A stretch of DNA of 64,000 nucleotides from Stieleria magnilauensis (lineage in GTDB: Bacteria > Planctomycetota > Planctomycetia > Pirellulales > Pirellulaceae), in NCBI GenBank assembly GCA_007753675.1, contig CP036432.1:10697381-10761380 (forward strand). The letters run 5' to 3'. The position numbers and the translations under genes are program-made. Below are positions 37,599 to 46,993 of this stretch, one piece after another. The notes beneath the pieces were generated by a model that saw nothing but the letters and a program-made list of their open reading frames with translations, was not told where the DNA came from and did no database searches. Numbering within the stretch: position 1 is the first letter of the stretch; each line of letters begins with the position of its first letter.

Positions 37599-38852
37599 TT
37601 AGACCTCGCCGGTCAGTGCGGATTGGCGGGTGTCGAACAACATCAGTTGTGTCGGTTTGGGTTGTGCTCGCTTGCGGAGATCGGCTTTGTCCAAATTGGC
37701 CAGTTGGGGATTGTGGTCCGCGGTCAACACAAAGTACTTGGCCCGGTTCCAAGCGACGCGAAGTTTCTTCAGGTCTTCGCTGCGCAAGTGCTTGTGCCGG
37801 CGAATGCCCAAGATCCGTTTGACGCTACGGGCGCCGATGCCGGGAATCCGCAACAACTCTTCCCGGCTGGCACGATTGACATCCACCGGAAAGAAGTGCC
37901 GATTGGCGAGAGCCCAGGCCAGTTTCGGATCGATATCGAGCGAAAGATTCTGATCGGCCTCGGCGACAATCTCACTCGCGTCGAAACCATAGAAACGCAT
38001 CAGCCAATCGGCTTGATAAAGACGATGTTCGCGGACCAGCGGGGGTGATTGGCCGGGCAACCGGGCATCGGCATGCGGGATGGGGCTGTAGGCCGAGTAA
38101 TAGACACGACGAAGGTTCTGTCCATCGTAGAGCTGTGACGCCGTCTTCAGGATTTCGACGTCGGGCGTGTCCGTCGCTCCGACGATCATCTGGGTGCTTT
38201 GCCCGGCCGGTGCAAAGTTCGGCGGATGAAGCCCCGCATTCTGATCGTCTTTGGTTTCGTCGATCTTTTGTCGAATCCCCTGCATGGCGTCGACAATTTG
38301 TGGTTTCTTCTTCTCCGGAGCAAGTTTTTGAAGGTCGCCTTCGGTCGGCAGTTCGATGTTGACGCTCAACCGGTCAGCCCAGAGGCCGGCTTCTTGAATC
38401 AGTGCCTGCGACGCGTTGGGGATGGTTTTCAGATGGATGTATCCGCCGTAATGTTCATCCGTTCGCAACTTCTTCGCGACCGAAATCAGTTGCTCCATCG
38501 TGTAATCGGATGTCTGAATGATGCCAGAACTAAGGAACAGTCCTTCGATGTAGTTGCGTTTGTAAAACTCGATCGTCAACGAGACCACTTCGTCGACGGT
38601 GAATCGAGCCCGCGGCGTGTCGCTGGAGATTCGGTTGACGCAATATTGACAATCGTAGATGCAATAGTTCGTCAGCAAGATTTTCAGCAACGAGATGCAT
38701 CGACCATCCGGCGTGTAGCTGTGGCAGATGCCCATCCCCTCGGTGCTGCCGATCTTGCTGCCGGCCCGAGTGGACTTGGAGCCGCTGCTGGCGCAGGAGG
38801 CATCGTATTTGGCCGCGTCGGCGAGAATCGCAAGTTTTTCACGAACGTCCAT
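37599..38852 (-). CDS. Radical-SAM protein linked to UdgX (TIGR03916-like)
   Basis: 417 residues from ATG 38852 (MDVREKLAILADAAKYD), the family's usual opening; a GTG at 38861 is possible. The 4Fe-4S cluster motif is NYCIYDCQYC (Cys64, Cys68, Cys71). SVNIELPTEGDLQKLAPEKK is typical of the family. A helix-hairpin-helix near the C-terminus, LLRIPGIGARSVKRILGIRR, suggests DNA binding. It is encoded 9 bp upstream of the DUF4130-UdgX fusion. Known family practice pairs these genes as a putative DNA modification/repair cassette, but its reaction is not established. Confidence 0.9.
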   Translation of the reverse strand: MDVREKLAILADAAKYDASCASSGSKSTRAGSKIGSTEGMGICHSYTPDGRCISLLKILLTNYCIYDCQYCVNRISSDTPRARFTVDEVVSLTIEFYKRNYIEGLFLSSGIIQTSDYTMEQLISVAKKLRTDEHYGGYIHLKTIPNASQALIQEAGLWADRLSVNIELPTEGDLQKLAPEKKKPQIVDAMQGIRQKIDETKDDQNAGLHPPNFAPAGQSTQMIVGATDTPDVEILKTASQLYDGQNLRRVYYSAYSPIPHADARLPGQSPPLVREHRLYQADWLMRFYGFDASEIVAEADQNLSLDIDPKLAWALANRHFFPVDVNRASREELLRIPGIGARSVKRILGIRRHKHLRSEDLKKLRVAWNRAKYFVLTADHNPQLANLDKADLRKRAQPKPTQLMLFDTRQSALTGEV

Positions 38853-39019
38853 TTCCGCCACGGCAGAACCAGAGAGATGATTGGGAAGAGGGTTTTACAT
38901 GGATACGATAGGCAGGTGGCAAGCCGGTCGGATGGAAGGTGCACGCGGCCTGAATGGGTTCTTTGCGGCGGCAATTGTTCAGCGGTGACCGTCGACCCTC
39001 CCCTCGCTTCGCTCGACCC

Positions 39020-40451
39020 CATAGGCATCAAGTTAAGGAATATTCGAGCAAGTTGGGATCGCGGAGCAATTCCGCAGTTCCCGGCTTTTTCCGCCTTTTT
39101 GTTCGCTTGCAGATCGGTAGGACTCGGTTTCGGATTTTTGCGAGATATTCGCAAAGTCTTGAATGCGATACGAGGCAACTGGCCAATTCATCCATCCAAT
39201 TTGCAAGCCGCTTAGCTATCTTTGCGAAGCTTAGCGATGAATTCTCGAACCAGCCCGCCAGTATGACCAACCACTGCTGGAGAAGTGCACCACAGAGGCG
39301 GACCCAAAACCGGGCCATCGAAATGGTGTCCGTGCGCCCATCCATCAGATCGATCTGGCAGTACGTTTTCCATCGCTTGAAGAGCAATTCAATTTGCCAG
39401 CGGCTGCGGTACAAAACGATCGCCTCTTGGACGCTCAATTGCTCTACTGCAAGATTGGTGGCTAAAAAGTTCCAGTCGCAAGCCGCCAAGCGGTCCTGAC
39501 TCGGTGTACGGCCCTTCTTTTTCGCCCGTTTGCGAACTTCCCTGCGACGTTTCGCGGCGATTGCCTTGGGGATTCGCCATGCGATCAATCGGCAGTCCAG
39601 CGGAGTGCCTTGGCCGACTGTGACGTCGCAGTCGATCAGTGAGTCATTTTGTCGGCTCAGCCAAGCAACTAGCCCTTCGGAGTGATCGTCCACCTTGATT
39701 TTCACGTTGTAAAGCAATCGCGTCAGGAAAAAGGCTCCCCACGCTGCATAACACGAAAGGACGGCGGATGAGAAATAGCCGAGGTCAGCGATTCGAAGTG
39801 AGCCTTTCTGGAGTGGCACGACTTGACGGTTTGTTGCCTGATCGGGCGACTTCCCTGGTTCGAGTTGAATGCACTGCAACTCCCCATTGGCCAGGTCAAG
39901 TTCGGTTTGAAGCTTCACTGCAGCGGTATTGTGCTCCCCTACACCGCCACAACCTGCAAATTCTGCTGCCAAACTCGGCGGCAAGCTGATCACCGAACTG
40001 TCGATCAGCTTGACCGACGTAAATCGTTCCAAAAGCGGGGCGAGCTTCGACTCGGAGTGCATGACCTGCATACTCATCTTGGCAAACAGCGAACGAAAGA
40101 AGGCGACCAATTGATCGCTATATCGTTGCTCAACGGCCTGGGGAGAAATCGTCAGCCCCACAGAAGCAGCCATGCTGGCAATGTCCTCCTCGTTGGCGGT
40201 CGGTTTGGCTAGCATGGCCAAAATGAACGACTTCGCGAGCGTTGAGGCATCAAACTTTCGTCGTCGTTTGATGACCTTGGATTCGGCGGCAGATTGCTCG
40301 GCAAGTTCTCCGAAACTGGTCTGTAACAAAGTGGCCAATCGATCTATGGTCTTCACGGCGGAAACTCCTTCTTCCGAGGTTGTGGTGATAACTACCTCAT
40401 GAAGGTTTTTCCGCTTTTTTTCTACCTCAATTCCTTAACTTGGTGCGTATG
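39020..40451. mobile_element. IS4-family insertion sequence with 22-bp terminal inverted repeats
   Basis: The left end CATAGGCATCAAGTTAAGGAAT (39020-39041) matches the complement of the right end (40430-40451) at 20 of 22 positions. One transposase gene fills the interior, with its stop codon inside the left end. Directly outside both ends is an identical 20-bp direct repeat, CCCCTCGCTTCGCTCGACCC, at 39000-39019 and 40452-40471. That is longer than usual IS4 target duplications, so it may be a pre-existing repeat or hotspot. Confidence 0.82.
39028..40356 (-). CDS. IS4-family DDE transposase
   Basis: 442 residues from GTG 40356, with AAGGAG 8 nt upstream. Likely catalytic residues: Asp in SVKLIDSSVISLP, Asp in SLRIADLGYFS, and Glu in the IS4 YREK-type motif YRSRWQIELLFKRWK. 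The region KRRREVRKRAKKKG is basic and probably contacts DNA. The reading frame is intact from end to end, so the element may be active. Only this gene is present in the element. Confidence 0.9.
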   Translation of the reverse strand: MKTIDRLATLLQTSFGELAEQSAAESKVIKRRRKFDASTLAKSFILAMLAKPTANEEDIASMAASVGLTISPQAVEQRYSDQLVAFFRSLFAKMSMQVMHSESKLAPLLERFTSVKLIDSSVISLPPSLAAEFAGCGGVGEHNTAAVKLQTELDLANGELQCIQLEPGKSPDQATNRQVVPLQKGSLRIADLGYFSSAVLSCYAAWGAFFLTRLLYNVKIKVDDHSEGLVAWLSRQNDSLIDCDVTVGQGTPLDCRLIAWRIPKAIAAKRRREVRKRAKKKGRTPSQDRLAACDWNFLATNLAVEQLSVQEAIVLYRSRWQIELLFKRWKTYCQIDLMDGRTDTISMARFWVRLCGALLQQWLVILAGWFENSSLSFAKIAKRLANWMDELASCLVSHSRLCEYLAKIRNRVLPICKRTKRRKKPGTAELLRDPNLLEYSLT

Positions 40452-40648
40452 CCCCTCGCTTCGCTCGACCCTCCCTGCCAGGGAGCGTGACTTCGAAACC
40501 TGCACGACCGTTTTTCTCAGAGAGAGAGAACCGTTGGTGGGTCTGTGCAAACGCGATGGAGGCGATGGACACGTCGCCTGTACGGTCAGCTCCAATTGCG
40601 AACGAAGACCCGAAGACCCACCGATGGACCGCGTTAAACCGACCCACC

Positions 40649-40960
40649 CTACACTTGAAGCAGCTCCACCAGCCGCTGCATGGGCAGGTGCTCTTGTTCG
40701 ATCCGTCGATTGGTTCGGCAAACCCTCTCGTAACACGCTTGTTCATCGTCGCTTAGATGGGGCAGTTCTCGCGTCTGCGAACCATTGCCGGCCGTGGCCA
40801 AGTCCTGGAATTGATCGAACACACTTCCGTCCATCAACAGGCTTTGCACGCCGGGCAGCGCTTGCCGTAAAAAGTAAACCACATACGCGGCGAGATCCGC
40901 CTTGAGCAATCGGGCGGTGGGGGATGACTCCAGAAAGGTGGTGAGGGCGTCGAGATTCAT
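40649..40960 (-). CDS. Hypothetical protein
   Basis: 103 residues from ATG 40960. No recognised family. It begins MNLDALTTFLESSPTARLLK, then an amphipathic region DLAAYVVYFLRQALPGVQSL, and ends in a charged helix-rich half. The opening faintly resembles the N-terminus of DUF3375-type proteins, but it is far shorter, and this could be chance. It lies between the IS element and the sigma-54 regulator. There is no strong ribosome-binding site, so whether it is expressed is uncertain. Confidence 0.5.
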   Translation of the reverse strand: MNLDALTTFLESSPTARLLKADLAAYVVYFLRQALPGVQSLLMDGSVFDQFQDLATAGNGSQTRELPHLSDDEQACYERVCRTNRRIEQEHLPMQRLVELLQV

Positions 40961-41008
40961 GGCCCGATTTTAATCACAACCGGGGAGTCCATGCTTCACG
41001 GCGTTGCC

Positions 41009-42457
41009 TCAACGGGTGTCCGAATCCGCCTTGAGCCGTTTTTCGAAGGTCAGTCCCAGATCGGTGATCTTGGTTCGCAGGGTGCTGCGGGCGATGCCCA
41101 GCAGTTCGCTGGCGTGGGCCTGATTTCCGTCGGCGTGGTTGAGCACCTCGGGAAGCAGGATGCGGTCGATTTCGCTATGCAATTCTTGATAGACGTTGGG
41201 CTGGTCGTGGGACAGCAGGTCGTGGATGAAGTTGCGAATGTTCTCGGCATCCAGCTCCGACCGATGTTTTTCTGAACCGGTCGGTCGGATGTCGCGGCAG
41301 GTATCCGGCAGGGAGGAGACCGTCAGCACTTCGCCGACGTTTCGCACCAAGGCGTGCTTCATCGCGCTTTGAAGTTCACGGACGTTGCCCGGCCAGCGGT
41401 AGTGTTTCAGCCGCTGCATCGCGTCGGGTGCGATGGAACGAATCTGTTTTTGCATGTCTCGGTTGAGCAGATGGATAAAGTGTTCGGCCAGCACGGGGAT
41501 GTCTTCGGGCCGTTCACGCAACGGCGGCAATTGGATCATGAAGACGCTCATCCGGTAGTACAGGTCTTCGCGAAACGTGCCTTCTCTGACCATCTGGAGC
41601 AAGTTGCGGTTGGTCGCCGCGATGATTCGGACGTCGACGCGGATCGTTTCGTTGTTACCGACGCGTTCAAAACTGCCGTCTTGCAGCAACCGCAGCACCT
41701 TGGCTTGGGTCGCCGGAGTCATGTCGCCGATTTCGTCCAAGAAGATGGTTCCGCCGTTGACCTGTTCGAACTTTCCGATGCGGCGTTTGTCGGCGCCGGT
41801 GAAGGAACCGCGCTCGTGCCCGAACAGTTCGCTTTCGAGTAAGTTTTCGGGCAGGGCGGCGCAGTTGATGGCCATGAACGGTCGTTCGGCTCGGCGACTG
41901 TGTTGGTAGATCGCGCGGGCAACCATTTCTTTGCCGGTTCCGCTTTCACCCAGGATCAGTGCGTTGACATCTTGCGGGGCGACCTGTCCGATCAACTTGT
42001 AGACTTCCTGCATCGCCTGAGACCGACCGACGATTTGGTCGGCGGAAGTATCGCCATCTGAATCGATACCGAACTGGGCCGGGGTGCGACTCATCAAGCT
42101 GACGTCGATGGCGTTTTGGACGGTTGTCAGCAGCTTTTCGAACTCGACGGGTTTGAGCAGGTATTCGAATGCGCCCCGCTTCATCGCATCGATCGCGGTC
42201 TCGGTCGTCGAATACGCGGTGATGATGATCACCGGGACTCGGGCATCGAGTTCGTGGATGATGCTGAATGCGTCCAACCCGGACATGTCCGGCAACCGCA
42301 CGTCCAAAATGACGGCATCGGGTTGATGCTCGCGGACGGCCGCGATGCCGCTTTCGGCGGTCGCAGCGGTGACCACTTCCAAGCTGTCTGTTTCGAGACT
42401 TTTCTTGAGCGAGTAGCGGAGGTTGGGTTCGTCATCAATGATGATTAATTTCGGCAC
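41009..42457 (-). CDS. Sigma-54-dependent response regulator, NtrC type
   Basis: 482 residues from GTG 42457 (PKLIIIDDEPNLRYSLKKSL), with GGAA 6 nt upstream; TTG 42469 would add four residues. The receiver has Asp in AVILDVRLPDMSG and Lys in YLLKPVEF. The AAA+ domain has GESGTGKE, the sigma-54 loop GSFTGA (ELFGHERGSFTGA), GGTIFLDEIGDM and RVDVRIIAATNR. The Fis-type HTH is NQAHASELLGIARSTLRTKI. It is encoded about 25 bp downstream of its sensor kinase. The pair diverges from a SulP-carbonic anhydrase gene that has a near-consensus sigma-54 promoter, so that gene is the likely target. Confidence 0.93.
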   Translation of the reverse strand: MPKLIIIDDEPNLRYSLKKSLETDSLEVVTAATAESGIAAVREHQPDAVILDVRLPDMSGLDAFSIIHELDARVPVIIITAYSTTETAIDAMKRGAFEYLLKPVEFEKLLTTVQNAIDVSLMSRTPAQFGIDSDGDTSADQIVGRSQAMQEVYKLIGQVAPQDVNALILGESGTGKEMVARAIYQHSRRAERPFMAINCAALPENLLESELFGHERGSFTGADKRRIGKFEQVNGGTIFLDEIGDMTPATQAKVLRLLQDGSFERVGNNETIRVDVRIIAATNRNLLQMVREGTFREDLYYRMSVFMIQLPPLRERPEDIPVLAEHFIHLLNRDMQKQIRSIAPDAMQRLKHYRWPGNVRELQSAMKHALVRNVGEVLTVSSLPDTCRDIRPTGSEKHRSELDAENIRNFIHDLLSHDQPNVYQELHSEIDRILLPEVLNHADGNQAHASELLGIARSTLRTKITDLGLTFEKRLKADSDTR

Positions 42458-42481
42458 ATTCGATTCCAATGCGGGAAAGGG

Positions 42482-44020
42482 TTAGCACTGTCCGTTGAAG
42501 CGGGCTTTCGAGTCGGCCGATGGCAGCGGCAGGATCACCTTGACGACCGTGCCGCCTTGGGGGCGATCTTCGGCCAGCAACTGGCCTTCGTGTGCGTCGA
42601 TGATTCGTTGGGAGATCGCTAAACCGAGCCCCAGACCTGGATCTTTGGTGCTGAAAAACGGCTCGAACATGCGGTCTCGGTCGCGCTGGTCGGCGGGCAT
42701 TCCGCAACCATCGTCGGCGACGCTCAAGCATACCCACTCGGTCGGCCGATTCGGTGTCGCGTGCGGAACCTCGTCGCGGCCGATCCGTTCCACCGTAACG
42801 GTAATCCTGCCTTCGGTGGGCACCGCATCCAAGGCGTTGAGCAACAAATTGAGTAACACCTGTCGCAACTGCATGGCGTCGCCGCGGACCTGAGCGGATG
42901 CGCAGGGAAGTTGACAGTCGATTCGAATGTTCCGTGTCTCGGCGCGGCTTGCCACCAGGTCCACGGTTTGATGCACGATCGGTGAAAGTTCGACCAGACA
43001 GAACTGCGGTTCCGAGGGGCGAGCGAAATCGAGAAACGTTTGCAGCAGACTATCGACCCGTGTGATCTCCTCATCCAGCACGGCGATGTCGGTCGCATTC
43101 AAGCTGCCCGAATCGGGGTTGCGTCGGGCGGACTGCACCAGGGTTTTCATGCACATCAGCGGGTTGCGCAATTCGTGTGCCAGACCGGCCGCCAGTTTTC
43201 CGACCGCCGCCAACTGATCCGCCCGGACGATTTCTTGATGCCGCTGATGCAACTGTTCGACGACCGAACCGACACGCGAAGAAACGGTCTCGAGCACCAG
43301 TTGCAGATCGCGGAGGCTGGGGTCCGCGGAGACTTCGACGGGTCCGACGACGGTTTCGAGCTTGCCCGCCACATCACGGATCGGGACCGACAGCATAAAC
43401 ATCGTTCGGTTGATGGCTTGGGCGACACCGTAGCCGGCTTCCAATCCGGCGATGGCGCCGCAGATGCCCAAGAACACCATCACCATGGCCAGCTTTTGGG
43501 CCAGACGTTGGTTTTCTTGGTTGCTTTGTTCCAGCTCCGACTCGTTGAACTTCAGGTAGTTGTGGGCGGCGACCAAGATTTGCTCGGAAAGCGTTTTCTC
43601 CTCCAGCTGATCGACCACTTCGGAAGAAATCGCCCTGTCCGGGTCATCGATCAATTGATGCAGTTGTTCAAAGTACTTTTCCAGTCGATGCTCAAGATCA
43701 GCGACGAATGCTCGCTCCTGGTCGGTTGCGGAAAGTTGACGCGCCTTGGACAGCCACGCGTTGGCCTTGTCCTGCTTTTCCGCCGCCCTGACCAGGTAGT
43801 TGCGGTCCATCGTCAACAGAAAACGATCCAGTTCATGTCGCATCTCGCGAGCGATCAATTCCAATTCTTCGGCGCAGCGAATACTGGCGACGTTGATGTC
43901 CAGCAGGCGTGAATTCTGTTTCTGGATTTCAATGACGTACCACGCGCCCGAAATGCCCAGACACAACAGGATGCATCCGGTGATCGGCAGAAAGCAACCA
44001 ATCTTGTCGCGCAGCTTCAT
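42482..44020 (-). CDS. Sensor histidine kinase, partner of the sigma-54 regulator
   Basis: 512 residues. Two membrane helices (about 10-31 and 177-198) bracket a 145-residue helical periplasmic sensor region of unknown ligand. A linker (about 200-270) is followed by HisKA with His282 (LAAGLAHELRNPLMCMKTL), then HATPase_c with QVLLNLLLNALDA, SVADDGCGMP and DPGLGLGLAIS. It is encoded just upstream of the response regulator. The sensor region shows no named domain; it could read an extracellular ion or nutrient. Confidence 0.9.
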   Translation of the reverse strand: MKLRDKIGCFLPITGCILLCLGISGAWYVIEIQKQNSRLLDINVASIRCAEELELIAREMRHELDRFLLTMDRNYLVRAAEKQDKANAWLSKARQLSATDQERAFVADLEHRLEKYFEQLHQLIDDPDRAISSEVVDQLEEKTLSEQILVAAHNYLKFNESELEQSNQENQRLAQKLAMVMVFLGICGAIAGLEAGYGVAQAINRTMFMLSVPIRDVAGKLETVVGPVEVSADPSLRDLQLVLETVSSRVGSVVEQLHQRHQEIVRADQLAAVGKLAAGLAHELRNPLMCMKTLVQSARRNPDSGSLNATDIAVLDEEITRVDSLLQTFLDFARPSEPQFCLVELSPIVHQTVDLVASRAETRNIRIDCQLPCASAQVRGDAMQLRQVLLNLLLNALDAVPTEGRITVTVERIGRDEVPHATPNRPTEWVCLSVADDGCGMPADQRDRDRMFEPFFSTKDPGLGLGLAISQRIIDAHEGQLLAEDRPQGGTVVKVILPLPSADSKARFNGQC

Positions 44021-44519
44021 GGAATCGGTCTCGTGATGTGCATGAAATTCAGCCAGATCGTCGGGAATTCGGGCGCGGTCGGTTGGTGGTGTGACGTCGA
44101 TGGAGTGGCTGAAGAAAACCCGGGCAGGGTTTGTTCCCGCAGTACACGCGACACGTCCGATCGCCTGTTGGCAAACGCTGTGCCCTGGAAGCGTTGGATC
44201 GTTTGATTGCGATGCTTTTTTGATCCCGAGCCGGTTGGGGGTTTCCGATCCGTTCGTCTGCGATCACCGGCCGCGACCCCGATTGCGTTTCCTGGCGCGT
44301 TTTGTGGGGTGGGCAGTTCAGCGGGCAGTTCGGCGCACCATTCAGCCAGCCGGCGGCGAAAAACAGTCAGCGCGACTGAAATTCGACAGTTTGAATAAAC
44401 ATTAGACCGATTCCGCGAAGTGATCGAGTGTTAAATCGATGATCGGACTGCACGTGAGGAGGAAATTCAGTAGGATTGCAGGGAGATTCCAGGGTGCCTT
44501 TGGACCAGCCCGAGCGAGT

Positions 44520-44535
44520 TGGCCCGACCTTTGCT
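44520..44535 (+). promoter_or_regulatory. Near-consensus sigma-54 -24/-12 promoter before SulP-carbonic anhydrase gene
   Basis: TGGCCCGACCTTTGCT matches the consensus TGGCACG-N4-TTGCW at all defined positions except the fifth (C for A). The invariant GG and GC are 10 bp apart as required. Transcription would start near 44546, before both likely translation starts (44600, 44618). The divergent operon encodes a sigma-54 activator. The rest of the spacer 44021-44617 holds no gene. No activator-binding palindrome was identified. Confidence 0.68.
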
Positions 44536-44617
44536 AAGCGAAAACCCGCTTCGACGTGCGCACGTCGCACGATTACGCGAAAGATTCGTTTCAAGATCGA
44601 TGGAGAACAGCTGGACT

Positions 44618-46894
44618 ATGGATGACTCATCCAACTCGATACTCGCCCCGACCAATCTACTTCGTGACTTCACGGCGTCGATTGTGGTGTTTCTGGTGGC
44701 ACTTCCGTTGTGCCTGGGGATTGCGCTGGCGTCCGGTGCACCGTTGTTTTCTGGTCTGATCGCTGGGATCGTTGGCGGGATCGTCGTCGGATCGCTGAGC
44801 GGATCGCACACCAGCGTCAGCGGCCCGGCGGCCGGATTGACGGCGGTGGTGTCGGCCCAGATCGCGAATCTGGGCACCTTCGATGCGTTCTTGCTTGCGG
44901 TCGTCGTCGGCGGGGTGATCCAAATCGGGTTGGGCATCGCCAAGGCCGGGGCGCTGTCAGCGTTTTTCCCCTCCAGCGTGATCAAGGGGCTGTTGGCTGC
45001 GATCGGGGTGATCCTGATCTTGAAACAGATTCCCCACCTGTTCGGTCACGATACCGATCCGGAAGGGGAGATGTCGTTCTCGCAGCCGGATGAGCAAAAC
45101 ACGTTCTCCGAACTTTACACGTTGATCGCCGGTGATTTGCACTTTGGTGCCGCCGTGGTGGGACTGCTCTCACTCGGCTTGTTGTTGATTTGGGATCGGA
45201 CGAAACCGCTGAAGAACTCGATCGTCCCGGGGCCGTTGGTGGTGGTGTTGGTGGGCGTCGCACTGCAAGCTCTGTTTGCCGGGTTCGGCGGCTCCTGGGC
45301 GATCGGCGTGACGCACTTGGTGCAGATTCCGGTGGCGGAAAGCTTTTCGGACTTCGGCAGTTTTTTGCGGACGCCCGATTTCTCCCAATGGGCCAACCCC
45401 GCGGTTTACATCGGCGGCATCACGATCGCGATCGTCGCCTCGCTGGAATCATTGCTGAACTTGGAAGCGACCGACAAGCTCGACACCCAACGCCGTAGTT
45501 CGCCGCCCAGTCGCGAGCTGTTGGCGCAGGGGTGCGGTAACGTGGCGGCCGGATTGATCGGTGGGATTCCGGTCACGTCGGTGATCATCCGCAGTAGCGT
45601 GAACGTCAACTCGGGAGCCAAGTCGAAGTTGTCGACGATTTTCCACGGCATCTTGCTGTTGGTTTGTGTCGGTATGTTCCCGGTTTATTTGAACATGATC
45701 CCGTTGAGCGCGTTGGCGGCGATTCTGTTGGTGACGGGGTTCAAACTCGCCAGCCCGCAATTGTTCGCGCAGATGTGGAAGGAGGGTCGGTATCAATTCA
45801 TCCCGTTCATCTCGACGGTCTTGGCGATCGTGCTGACGGACTTGCTGATCGGCATTCTGATCGGACTGATGATCAGCGTGTTGTTCATCCTCAACAGCAA
45901 CCTGCGTCGGCCGATCCGCCGGGTGGTCGAGACCCATCTCGATGGCGACATCCTGCACATCGAATTGGCCGATCAAGTCAGCTTTCTGAATCGCGCCGCG
46001 TTGGACAAATTGTTTAACAGTGCGGCCCGGGACACCAAGCTGTTGATCGACGCGTCGGGTTCGGATTACATCGACCCTGACATTCTGAGTCTGATTCGTG
46101 ATTTCAAGAACAACATCGGCCCCGCCCGCGGGGTCAGTGTCAGCCTGCGCGGATTCCGAGACAAGTACGAGTTGCGGGACGACATTCAATTCGCGGACTA
46201 TTCGACACGGGAATTGCAAAGTCGCATCACGCCGGAACAGGTACTGAAGATTCTGCGCGACGGCAACGAGCGTTTTCGCACGGGACACCGCATCACTCGG
46301 GATTTCGGTCGTCAGGTGGGGGCGACGGCGACGGGGCAAAGCCCGTTGGCGGTGGTGCTCAGCTGCATCGACTCACGTGTTCCCGCCGAACTGGTGTTTG
46401 ATCTCGGCATCGGCGACATCTTTAGCGTGCGGGTCGCCGGAAACATCATCGGCACGAAGTCGCTGGGAAGCATGGAATTTGGCGTCGCGATTGCCGGCGC
46501 GAAACTGATCGTCGTGCTCGGTCATACCCGCTGCGGTGCGGTCACGTCGTCGGTGGAGATGTTTGAGGACAGAACGGATGTCGAGCAGGCGAGTGGTTGT
46601 GGCCACCTGCACGCCATCGTGTCGGAGATCCAGCAATGCATCGATCCCGACGAGTGTCGTGGCATCAGCAGCATGACGCCGGAGGCCAAGGACGCCTGTA
46701 TCGACTCGGTTGCTCGGAAGAACGTGCAACGAACGGTTCGTGAAATCATTGCCCGCAGCGATGCCATCCGCCGAGCGGTTGAAAACGGCGAGGCCATGGT
46801 CATCGGTGCGCTCTATGATGTAAAAACCGGCGAAATTGATTTCATGACGGATCGTGCGGTCGACTCGCAAGCCTCACATCAAGCAAACGTGTAG
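44618..46894 (+). CDS. SulP-family anion transporter fused to beta-carbonic anhydrase
   Basis: 758 residues from ATG 44618 (MDDSSNSILAPTNLLRD); ATG 44600 is the alternative. About ten to twelve membrane helices form the SulP core, beginning DFTASIVVFLVALPLCLGIA; the GSHTSVSGPAAGLTAVVSA segment is typical of the transport site. A STAS-like stretch follows (LHIELADQVSFLNRAALDKL ... LLIDASGSDYIDPD). A beta-carbonic anhydrase domain completes it, with zinc ligands and dyad Cys583, Asp585 (SCIDSR), His636 and Cys639 (GHTRCGAV). Such fusions are thought to take up bicarbonate and interconvert it with CO2 (family knowledge). It is followed after 99 bp by a Na+/H+ antiporter gene. Confidence 0.92.
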   Translation: MDDSSNSILAPTNLLRDFTASIVVFLVALPLCLGIALASGAPLFSGLIAGIVGGIVVGSLSGSHTSVSGPAAGLTAVVSAQIANLGTFDAFLLAVVVGGVIQIGLGIAKAGALSAFFPSSVIKGLLAAIGVILILKQIPHLFGHDTDPEGEMSFSQPDEQNTFSELYTLIAGDLHFGAAVVGLLSLGLLLIWDRTKPLKNSIVPGPLVVVLVGVALQALFAGFGGSWAIGVTHLVQIPVAESFSDFGSFLRTPDFSQWANPAVYIGGITIAIVASLESLLNLEATDKLDTQRRSSPPSRELLAQGCGNVAAGLIGGIPVTSVIIRSSVNVNSGAKSKLSTIFHGILLLVCVGMFPVYLNMIPLSALAAILLVTGFKLASPQLFAQMWKEGRYQFIPFISTVLAIVLTDLLIGILIGLMISVLFILNSNLRRPIRRVVETHLDGDILHIELADQVSFLNRAALDKLFNSAARDTKLLIDASGSDYIDPDILSLIRDFKNNIGPARGVSVSLRGFRDKYELRDDIQFADYSTRELQSRITPEQVLKILRDGNERFRTGHRITRDFGRQVGATATGQSPLAVVLSCIDSRVPAELVFDLGIGDIFSVRVAGNIIGTKSLGSMEFGVAIAGAKLIVVLGHTRCGAVTSSVEMFEDRTDVEQASGCGHLHAIVSEIQQCIDPDECRGISSMTPEAKDACIDSVARKNVQRTVREIIARSDAIRRAVENGEAMVIGALYDVKTGEIDFMTDRAVDSQASHQANV

Positions 46895-46993
46895 CGGCAA
46901 AGTCGACGCCGCATCCCAGGCTGTCGTCTCGCCCAGACGTGGTTTTGAGCAGATGCGTCGGAATCGAGATCAGGGTGGGGCGCAGGAAGCTGG

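Noticed and set aside
44169-44183. Second sigma-54-like site TGGCAAACGCTGTGC
   Set aside because: GG-GC spacing is right but several consensus positions fail, and it is 435 bp from the gene. The site at 44520 is much better.
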